NCBI GenBank assembly: GCA_023398495.1
Contig: JAEWSG010000187.1
Span: 1-5,246, forward strand
Origin: Bacillota bacterium
GTDB lineage: Bacteria > Bacillota > Clostridia > Acetivibrionales > Acetivibrionaceae
Direction of reading: 5' to 3'
Length of the DNA stretch: 5,246 bases
The first letter of the stretch is position 1; every line of letters starts with the position of its first letter. The notes under the pieces are model-generated. The model saw only the letters and a list, made by a program, of their open reading frames with translations. It did no database searches and was not told where the DNA came from. The translations under genes were made by a program, and so were the position numbers. This document shows positions 1 through 3,867 of this stretch, in pieces.

Positions 1-6
1 AAAATC

Positions 7-1485
7 TTATTCCGATTTTGTTTTCCAGATAAATTCACCGGCTTTGTTAATGTATCCTGATTCGGTATCAGTAGATACCATAGCAAAACCATTTTTAAAA
101 GGAGAATAGACTGCTTTAAACTGAGGCTTAATTACGATTTTATTGCTTTTATTAATGAATCCATATAGTCCATTGATTTTTATTGCAGCAAGCCCCTCAT
201 TAAAATCGCATAGATTAAAGGTTGCTGGGATATCATATTGCGGGGGTATTATTATTTTTCCCTGCTTGTCAATATAACCAACCTTACTGTTCAAAGATAC
301 AGCCGCAAGGCCGTCTTTAAAGCAGGAAGCGCCATAATATGTAAAAGGGATCACAACTTTGCCTGTTTTATTTATATACCCCCATTTACTGCCCTTTTTA
401 ACTCCTGCCATTTCTTCAGAAAAGTCGGAAACCCTATTATACGAAAGATTTATTATGGTTTTTCCTGTTTTGTCTATGAATCCCCACAAGTTCTTGTTAT
501 TAACAGCTATCAAATTATTCGCTACATCCCTGGCATTATCGTAAACTGCCGGTATAATGAACTTTCCATTGATATCTATAAATCCGAATTTATCACCGGT
601 TTTAACACAGGCAATTCCACCAGTGAATCTACCGACATAATCAAATATTGTGTCAATTTTCATTTGTCCATTTTTATCTATATATCCATACTTTTCGTTT
701 TTCTTTACTCCGGCCAACCCTTCTGAAAAAGCATAAGCCTGATCAAATTGTAAATCTATCTTGTACTGCCCGTTCATATTTATATATCCGAATTTATTTT
801 CGACCGACACAGGTGCCAGGTCTTCATTAAAGTCAAAAGCTGATTGATATCTGGGTTCAATTATTGAATCTCCATTCTCATCAATATAACCATACTTCCC
901 TCTTACAATTATATTGTAAAGCTTTAAGTCCTGGTACATGCGATTTTTAATACTAAAATTTACTCGTTCAGGATCAGGTTTAAAATGATATTCACGAAAA
1001 GCCTTTGTTATTTCAGTATTTTGATCTTTAATCCAGAAAACACCACTATCAGTACCTTCTTTATTATAGAACACACTACCTAGGCACCAAGAACCTATTT
1101 CATCATCAAGTTTTATTTGATAAGTACCGGTAAATAAATCTCTTGTTTTGTCGTAATATATAGGGATCTCTATAGGTTTTATCCATAGTACTTTCGGTTC
1201 ATTTGGCAAGATTATCTGCTTTTGCTGTTCATTAACACTAGTTGACCTTATTTCTTGTTGCTTATTATAACTTGGTGGCTGATATTTGAATAATATCGTC
1301 GTAGTATTCGGATCCGGATTGGAGACCTTTGCTGTTATGGTTATAACAGAATTATAATAAGCAATTTTGGGCACTATATCCACATATATGACACATGGCA
1401 ACTGATCCGTATTTACTAACGCATAAGTAGGCATTAAAAATAATAATCCAAAAACAAGGATAATAAGTGAAATGATTTTTTTCAA
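7..1485 (-). CDS. Secreted WG-repeat protein, 492 aa
   Basis: The first residues form a signal peptide: KK, then a hydrophobic run to about residue 19, with a possible cleavage site after PTYA near residue 22. Residues 25-180 are a beta-rich region of unknown family, perhaps Ig-like, with Cys31 and Cys134 that could pair outside the cell. Residues 197-482 carry nine WG (KWG-type) repeats with cores such as YGYIDENG, FGFIDING, WGFIDKTG and WGYINKTG, separated by spacers of the type 'F.EGLA.V'. The start is UUG at 1485-1483, supported by GGGAGGA at 1499-1493 with a 7-nt spacer and by the signal peptide beginning there. WG repeats are taken to be protein-interaction or surface scaffolds, so no enzymatic role can be assigned. 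The gene stands alone in this window, with a possible promoter just upstream. Family call is firm; function unknown. Confidence 0.93.
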   Translation of the reverse strand: MKKIISLIILVFGLLFLMPTYALVNTDQLPCVIYVDIVPKIAYYNSVITITAKVSNPDPNTTTILFKYQPPSYNKQQEIRSTSVNEQQKQIILPNEPKVLWIKPIEIPIYYDKTRDLFTGTYQIKLDDEIGSWCLGSVFYNKEGTDSGVFWIKDQNTEITKAFREYHFKPDPERVNFSIKNRMYQDLKLYNIIVRGKYGYIDENGDSIIEPRYQSAFDFNEDLAPVSVENKFGYINMNGQYKIDLQFDQAYAFSEGLAGVKKNEKYGYIDKNGQMKIDTIFDYVGRFTGGIACVKTGDKFGFIDINGKFIIPAVYDNARDVANNLIAVNNKNLWGFIDKTGKTIINLSYNRVSDFSEEMAGVKKGSKWGYINKTGKVVIPFTYYGASCFKDGLAAVSLNSKVGYIDKQGKIIIPPQYDIPATFNLCDFNEGLAAIKINGLYGFINKSNKIVIKPQFKAVYSPFKNGFAMVSTDTESGYINKAGEFIWKTKSE

Positions 1486-1517
1486 AATTGAATCCTCCCA
1501 TTGTTAAGCTGGTTAGT

Positions 1518-1523
1518 ATTATA
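1518..1523 (-). promoter_or_regulatory. Possible -10 element for the WG-repeat gene
   Basis: The minus strand reads TATAAT here, about 33 nt upstream of the UUG start. Transcription would begin near 1511, giving a leader of about 26 nt that includes the GGGAGGA site. No good -35 hexamer is visible at 16-18 bp (TATATG at 17 bp is poor), so this is a weak call. No terminator hairpin was seen between the methylase remnant and this gene, so read-through from upstream is also possible. Confidence 0.35.
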
Positions 1524-1592
1524 TTACCATATAGTCCCTTCATATAGCGATAAAATCAAAAATAATGATCTGAATTTAGGAAGTATAAGATT

Positions 1593-2271
1593 TCAATAAT
1601 TCCTGATAAGTAACTCCTTATATAGATTTTCTTTTTCAACATACCTATTTATCAAAGAATGATTCCTCTGAATTTCCTCTACCTTGAATTCCTTATACAT
1701 TTCGCGAGTAAACGCACAATCGTTATAAGAAAGTAGAAACCTCCCGTTGATAGTCTGTAGTAATTTGCATAGTCTATATGATCCTGCTCTGATAATTGGA
1801 TCTGATAATACTTTTCAGTGCCATAGTAAGGTAGATCCAGATAGATAAAAGCATCAGTCTTATCATATACATGAATTAAATCTTCAAAATCCTTATTTTC
1901 AATAACGACTCCAGACAACCGGTTCTCGATCCTGGATAAGTATTCCTTCATCAATTTAATGTTCTTCTTTATACATCCGAATGAATCCCGACCGCTTCCA
2001 TAGCTCGTTTTAAGCAGCATAAAGAATCGAGCCGCCTTCTGGATATGTGTCATTCCCCTCGTATTATACTGTACTTTAAAATCCTCAAAAAGTTCCCGGG
2101 AATTCAGCATACAAGATAGTTCCCGTTGCAACTCCGGACAGTGGTATTTCACACACTTAAAAAGATTTACAAGGTCACTGTTAAAATCATTGTATCCTTC
2201 CATATCAGCATGCTTGCGATTTCCTTTTTGAGAAAGTTCTTTCCACCTATCCATCCGATAAAGCTATTCAA
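1593..2271 (-). pseudogene. D12-class DNA adenine methyltransferase (Dam family) remnant
   Basis: Pieces of one D12-class N6-adenine methylase lie in order across shifted frames. The start is UUG at 2271-2269 with AGAAGG 6 nt upstream, giving NSFIGWIGGKNF, the N-terminal GGK motif. About 18 residues in, the sequence jumps to KHADMEGYNDFNSDLV in another frame. The stretch between, which in relatives carries the SAM-binding FGGAG motif and usually spans some 30-40 residues, is missing, so the junction near 2207-2218 is an internal deletion with a frame change. The reading then continues through ENKDFEDL to FIYLDLPYYG, where the catalytic DPPY is DLPY. At about 1774-1778 one base is missing: the frame moves from SEQDHI to RLCKLLQTINGRFLLSYND and runs to VEKENLYKELLIRNY with TGA at 1595-1593. 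Three independent lesions mean it is not a working enzyme. The family call is firm; the deletion size is inferred from family knowledge. Confidence 0.9.
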
Positions 2272-2482
2272 TGTATGCCTTCTTTCTGCAATACTCAGCC
2301 GCCAAAATGTTCTCCTTCTTGAATACCCTGTTCTGCCCACGCAGGTAACAATATGCCTTAACATGAGTGCTATCTATTCCCAGAACACAGATATTGCGCT
2401 TGGTTATGACGTTTTCTTTTGCATATATAATTGTGATGATGCTCCCCTGTTCGAGGGAAGACTTCAAAATATGTTCCATCAT
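2264..2482 (-). CDS. Minimal WYL-like domain protein, 72 aa
   Basis: This small protein begins MMEHILKSSLEQ with AAGGAG at 2494-2489, 6 nt before the first of two adjacent ATG codons. The segment IITIIYAKENVITKRNI, followed by VKAYCYLRGQNRVFKKENILAA, fits the core of a WYL (Sm-like) domain: an early Y, then a conserved YC.LR...R.F strand leading to an I.AA helix. WYL domains usually sit in larger regulators behind a DNA-binding helix-turn-helix and sense ligands or nucleic acid. This one has no helix-turn-helix, so it is a stand-alone version of unknown role. Its stop overlaps the start of the methylase remnant by 8 bases, so the two were translationally linked. It looks intact although its partner is dead. 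It is read away from the LexA box at 2531-2542. Confidence 0.78.
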   Translation of the reverse strand: MMEHILKSSLEQGSIITIIYAKENVITKRNICVLGIDSTHVKAYCYLRGQNRVFKKENILAAEYCRKKAYIE

Positions 2483-2492
2483 CAAATTCTCC

Positions 2493-2522
2493 TTGTATAA
2501 AATTTTATCATAGGTATATAAT
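2493..2522 (+). promoter_or_regulatory. Rightward promoter of the DUF6504-like gene
   Basis: TTGTAT (2493-2498) and TATAAT (2517-2522) are separated by 18 bp. The -10 is perfect; the -35 matches only TTG. Transcription would start near 2529, immediately before the LexA palindrome at 2531-2542, so bound repressor would cover the start site. The promoter overlaps the leftward promoter and the ribosome binding site of the divergent gene. Confidence 0.6.
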
Positions 2523-2530
2523 AAAATCAA
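2502..2530 (-). promoter_or_regulatory. Possible leftward promoter of the WYL-methylase unit
   Basis: On the minus strand, TTGATT (2530-2525) is followed by a 17-bp spacer and TAAAAT (2507-2502). The -35 matches consensus at 4 of 6 positions and the -10 at 5 of 6. The start would fall near 2495, leaving a leader of only about 13 nt that begins at the ribosome binding site, which is short. The -35 directly abuts the LexA box. Confidence 0.42.
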
Positions 2531-2542
2531 GAACATATGTTC
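2531..2542. promoter_or_regulatory. LexA (SOS) operator
   Basis: The perfect 12-bp palindrome GAACATATGTTC matches the Gram-positive LexA/DinR box core GAACNNNNGTTC. The right flanking base is G as in the full CGAAC...GTTCG consensus; the left one is A. It lies 8 bp after the rightward -10 element and next to the leftward -35, so one site could control both directions. The predicted effect is repression until DNA damage triggers LexA self-cleavage. Confidence 0.87.
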
Positions 2543-2555
2543 GGAGTGAAATGAT

Positions 2556-2891
2556 ATGACGCCGTTTGGTTTTGATCCGATTGAAGCAGGAAAAGAAGCT
2601 AAGGAAATCAGGGAAGTAGTAAGTCGGGAATATGTAGAAGTAGTTGTAAAATGGCAGCTTGACGGAGTGATGAAGCCAATTTGTTTCATATGGGAAAACG
2701 GAAAAGAATATCAGATAGACAGGATCCTTGCTATTAGAAAAGGGAATAGTTTGAAAGCTTTTGCACCTAGCTTCAGATATTATTGCCAGACAGGAAGGCG
2801 ACGGTACTACTTGTATTACGATGGCGAAAGTTGGTTTATAGAGACAAAAAATAAAGCCCCCAGGTCACACTTGCAGGGGCTTTCTCAATAA
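2556..2891 (+). CDS. Small DUF6504-like protein under LexA control, 111 aa
   Basis: The start ATG is preceded by GGAGTGA at 2543-2549 with a 6-nt spacer. Residues about 25-97 resemble DUF6504-type small proteins, which are found near SOS and translesion polymerase genes: a 'kP..F.WENGKEYQIDRIL' strand pair, then FRYYC and a C-terminal RRYYLYYDGESWFIE. The family assignment is by pattern memory and is moderate. The LexA box over its promoter independently supports a role in the DNA-damage response. No polymerase gene lies next to it in this window, so its partner is elsewhere or lost. The last 13 or so codons run through a terminator hairpin and encode KAPRSHLQGLSQ, which may be a recent extension after loss of an earlier stop. 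The gene is transcribed alone. Confidence 0.82.
   Translation: MTPFGFDPIEAGKEAKEIREVVSREYVEVVVKWQLDGVMKPICFIWENGKEYQIDRILAIRKGNSLKAFAPSFRYYCQTGRRRYYLYYDGESWFIETKNKAPRSHLQGLSQ
2853..2883. terminator. Hairpin terminator, probably bidirectional
   Basis: AAAGCCCC (2853-2860) pairs with GGGGCTTT (2876-2883). An inner stem CAGGT/ACTTG around a CAC loop extends it, with a two-base bulge. On the minus strand it is followed by ATTTTTTG, a good U-tract. On the plus strand the tract is weaker (CTCAATAATTTTT). It lies inside the 3' end of the DUF6504-like coding sequence, with the stop at 2889-2891. It would end that gene's mRNA and also shield it from leftward transcription coming from the peptide locus. 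Confidence 0.72.
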
Positions 2892-2952
2892 TTTTTACCA
2901 CTAGCTTATAAATCAATAGATCAATATTTCGTCTAAAAATTGTCATTTCTAC

Positions 2953-2981
2953 TGGAAATATCTCTCATCCTATGTTATAAT
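2953..2981 (+). promoter_or_regulatory. Promoter of the small cationic peptide mRNA
   Basis: TATAAT at 2976-2981 has TG one base upstream (TGTTATAAT), a perfect extended -10. At 17 bp lies TGGAAA (2953-2958), which matches the -35 at 4 of 6. Transcription should start near 2988, giving a leader of about 156 nt before the peptide start. Confidence 0.75.
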
Positions 2982-3016
2982 AAAAACGTGTTATGCAATA
3001 TGATTTTATTTTATAT

Positions 3017-3028
3017 GACACCTAAGTG
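3017..3028 (+). repeat. 5' arm of a long-range 12-nt inverted repeat
   Basis: GACACCTAAGTG in the mRNA leader is the exact reverse complement of CACTTAGGTGTC at 3316-3327, in the terminator hairpin of the same transcript. About 30 nt into the mRNA, it could pair the 5' and 3' ends. A 12-base match over 300 bases is unlikely by chance. Confidence 0.8.
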
Positions 3029-3077
3029 CTATATATCTCCTGTCTTTTCGTTATAAGCCATAAAGGAGGTAGATAGT

Positions 3078-3095
3078 ATGGATACTAGAAAGTAA
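3078..3095 (+). CDS. Five-codon leader ORF (MDTRK)
   Basis: The codons ATG GAT ACT AGA AAG TAA are preceded by AAAGGAGGT at 3062-3070 with a 7-nt spacer. The same nine-base site, with the same spacing, precedes the 49-residue peptide 66 bases downstream. Such a near-ideal site in front of so short an ORF suggests a regulatory minigene that loads ribosomes or shapes the leader, not a functional product. CTCCT at 3037-3041 could mask either site by base pairing. Translation is inferred from the site alone. Confidence 0.4.
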   Translation: MDTRK

Positions 3096-3143
3096 TTCGT
3101 CTTTAATTCCTGAATTAGAATACTATGAAAGGAGGTAAAGACG

Positions 3144-3293
3144 ATGAAAAAAAATGATCCTTTAAAACTTACTAAAGCAGCAAAAAAGCTTTTAAAATTC
3201 ATACGCCCGCACGCGCTAAATTTTATAAAAGCTTTTCTAATCGCACTTCTTGTTAAACTTCTTCTATTGTTAGTTTTAAAGACTTCTGCTTAG
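3144..3293 (+). CDS. Small cationic membrane-active peptide, 49 aa; candidate type I toxin
   Basis: The ATG follows AAAGGAGGT (3128-3136) with a 7-nt spacer. The peptide has ten Lys and one Arg against one Asp. Residues 7-21 can form a cationic amphipathic helix. After Arg21-Pro22, residues 25-45 form a hydrophobic helix with Lys29 and Lys38 inside it and the Leu-rich run VKLLLLLVLK at the end. I recognise no named family. Length, charge, single hydrophobic helix, strong promoter, dedicated terminator and a converging antisense promoter all match type I toxins that damage the membrane. Location just beyond a prophage lysis module is typical of such loci. An alternative is a bacteriocin-like or membrane-modulating peptide. 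That the ORF is real is likely; that it is toxic is inference. Confidence 0.75.
   Translation: MKKNDPLKLTKAAKKLLKFIRPHALNFIKAFLIALLVKLLLLLVLKTSA
3182..3236 (-). terminator. Hairpin with U-run ending the antisense RNA
   Basis: AAAAGCTTTTAAAATT (3184-3199) and AATTTTATAAAAGCTTTT (3219-3236) are complementary apart from a two-base insertion (TA). The enclosed loop is G+C-rich. Read on the minus strand, the stem is followed directly by a run of T (3187-3182). It lies inside the coding sequence of the 49-residue peptide. The stem is A+T-rich, so strength is uncertain; on the plus strand it has no U-tract. Confidence 0.55.
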
Positions 3294-3295
3294 CA

Positions 3296-3382
3296 CTATA
3301 AGGTATACAAATGGACACTTAGGTGTCTCTTTTTTTTTCTTATTTTCATCGTTTCAAACCACTTGCTACCACTTGCCACCAT
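3296..3382 (-). CDS. Possible 28-codon ORF inside the antisense RNA
   Basis: The minus strand holds an ATG at 3382-3380 preceded by AGGTGG with a 6-nt spacer. It encodes a basic peptide beginning MVASGSKWFETM and containing IRKKKRH. The ribosome binding site would lie at the extreme 5' end of the RNA (start near 3394), which weakens the case. Much of the C-terminal sequence comes from the antisense of a terminator, so it is probably fortuitous. It is listed because the strong promoter would place it in a real transcript. Confidence 0.2.
   Translation of the reverse strand: MVASGSKWFETMKIRKKKRHLSVHLYTL
3313..3338 (+). terminator. Terminator of the peptide mRNA
   Basis: GACAC (3314-3318) and GTGTC (3323-3327) form a short stem around TTAG, widened by one G-U pair. 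Nine T (3330-3338) follow after TC. It ends the transcript 20 bases after the peptide stop. Half of it (3316-3327) is also the 3' arm of the long-range repeat with the mRNA leader, so the same bases have two possible partners. Confidence 0.82.
3316..3327 (+). repeat. 3' arm of the long-range 12-nt inverted repeat
   Basis: CACTTAGGTGTC is the exact reverse complement of 3017-3028. Pairing between the two would hold the mRNA ends together in competition with the terminator hairpin. The antisense RNA contains the complement of this arm, which is the same sequence as the mRNA leader arm. Confidence 0.8.
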
Positions 3383-3397
3383 TTCTAACCACCTATA
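3358..3397. repeat. Imperfect 10-bp tandem repeat
   Basis: Four consecutive decamers begin with ACC: ACCACTTGCT, ACCACTTGCC, ACCATTTCTA and ACCACCTATA. The first two differ at one base, and the others diverge. They cover the 5' end of the predicted antisense RNA, just downstream of its -10. They may be a remnant of slippage, a protein-binding site or the body of the short minus-strand ORF at 3296-3382. Confidence 0.6.
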
Positions 3398-3400
3398 CAT

Positions 3401-3429
3401 ATTATAAGTTCAATCAGCGCCTTTGTCAA
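3401..3429 (-). promoter_or_regulatory. Perfect consensus sigma-A promoter for the antisense RNA
   Basis: On the minus strand TTGACA (3429-3424) and TATAAT (3406-3401) both match consensus at all six positions, with the ideal 17-bp spacer. It points back into the peptide gene and lies beyond the terminator of the phage genes (3489-3510), so it serves its own transcript. No long ORF lies immediately downstream in that direction, which is why an untranslated RNA is inferred. Confidence 0.88.
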
Positions 3430-3488
3430 TAACTCAGTGTGAAAAAAGTAAAAATATAGTAATTTATTTCAATAAGATGAAAATAAAT

Positions 3489-3510
3489 CCCCTGGGATAT
3501 CTCCCAGGGG
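3489..3510 (-). terminator. Terminator of the lysis gene cluster
   Basis: CCCCTGGGA (3489-3497) and TCCCAGGGG (3502-3510) form a perfect 9-bp stem with a TATC loop. On the minus strand it is followed by the T-rich ATTTATTTTC. It lies 9 bases after the stop of the small membrane protein gene and marks the end of the prophage late transcript seen here. Confidence 0.87.
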
Positions 3511-3519
3511 CGCCGTTGT

Positions 3520-3846
3520 TTATTTTATGCTCTTATCAATTTTGCCATTATCCAGATAATCCTTTATGTCGTTATACCACTTCTGCATCTGCTCTCTCAG
3601 TTCGCTCTCCAGGATGAAGAACCGGAGCCATGAAGGGATAAGCGAATAGACCCGGTCAAACACCAGTTCAAACCGTTCCTGTCCTCTCTTTGTGCCGGTG
3701 ATTACCTTCTCGGCCTGAAGGATCATACGGTATGCTGTCGCTCTGAGTTGAGCCCATTTACGATTGACCACCAGGTAGCCGATACAAAATAGAAAGGCCG
3801 CTATAATCACAATAGACGGCCACTGCTGAATTATGAAATTTTTCAT
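3520..3846 (-). CDS. Small single-pass membrane protein of the lysis cassette (LLH holin-like), 108 aa
   Basis: Residues about 9-27 (WPSIVIIAAFLFCIGYLVV) form one transmembrane segment close to the N-terminus. The rest is a charged, helical cytoplasmic part with WAQLRATAYRMILQAEKV and a tail rich in Lys and Asp. This layout, with the AEK-containing helix, resembles the phage holin LLH-type proteins found beside endolysins in Firmicutes phages, and the position just after the endolysin agrees. It may be a holin partner or regulator rather than the main holin. I chose ATG at 3846-3844 because AGGTGA lies 5 nt upstream; a GTG at 3855 in the same frame would add three residues. It starts 21 bases after the endolysin stop and is followed by a strong terminator. 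Family call moderate. Confidence 0.8.
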   Translation of the reverse strand: MKNFIIQQWPSIVIIAAFLFCIGYLVVNRKWAQLRATAYRMILQAEKVITGTKRGQERFELVFDRVYSLIPSWLRFFILESELREQMQKWYNDIKDYLDNGKIDKSIK

Positions 3847-3867
3847 TTGCCTCACCTTTTCCCTTTC

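Larger units (their letters stand above)
3182..3394 (-). ncRNA. Predicted antisense RNA (candidate type I antitoxin), about 210 nt
   Basis: A perfect consensus promoter at 3401-3429 would start RNA near 3394 on the minus strand. The transcript runs through the terminator and 3' part of the peptide gene, and a hairpin with a T-run at 3182-3236 would stop it. It would therefore be fully complementary to the last 110 or so bases of the peptide coding sequence and the 3' untranslated region. In size and layout it matches the RatA and SR4 antitoxin RNAs of Bacillus subtilis, which converge on their toxin mRNAs and lead to their degradation or translational block. The ends are predicted from promoter and hairpin only. 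A 28-codon ORF near its 5' end is discussed separately. Confidence 0.65.

Noticed and set aside
238..726. Plus-strand open frame of 162 codons
   Set aside because: It lies antisense to the WG repeats, has no ribosome binding site and no recognisable domain; the repeats on the other strand explain the sequence.
1352..1543. Minus-strand open frame of 63 codons over the WG gene start
   Set aside because: The overlapping UUG start with a strong site and signal peptide is clearly the real one.
1593..2271. Insertion element as the cause of the methylase damage
   Set aside because: No transposase, terminal inverted repeats or target duplication is visible at either break; deletion and point changes suffice.
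2126..2500. Plus-strand open frame of 124 codons
   Set aside because: It is antisense to the methylase remnant and the WYL-like gene, both of which have clear family signatures on the minus strand.
2264..2689. Longer minus-strand frame extending the WYL-like protein upstream to 2689
   Set aside because: The upstream part crosses the LexA box and is antisense to the DUF6504-like gene; the ATG at 2482 has a proper ribosome binding site.
3125..3157. Ten-codon ORF (MKGGKDDEKK) overlapping the peptide start
   Set aside because: No ribosome binding site upstream; its first codons are simply the site of the next gene.
3358..3397. CRISPR-like or attachment-site repeat
   Set aside because: The units are 10 bp, adjacent and imperfect with no spacers, and no second copy is seen in the window.
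3423..3617. Plus-strand open frame of 64 codons
   Set aside because: It crosses the phage terminator and the antisense of the small membrane protein gene, and has no ribosome binding site.
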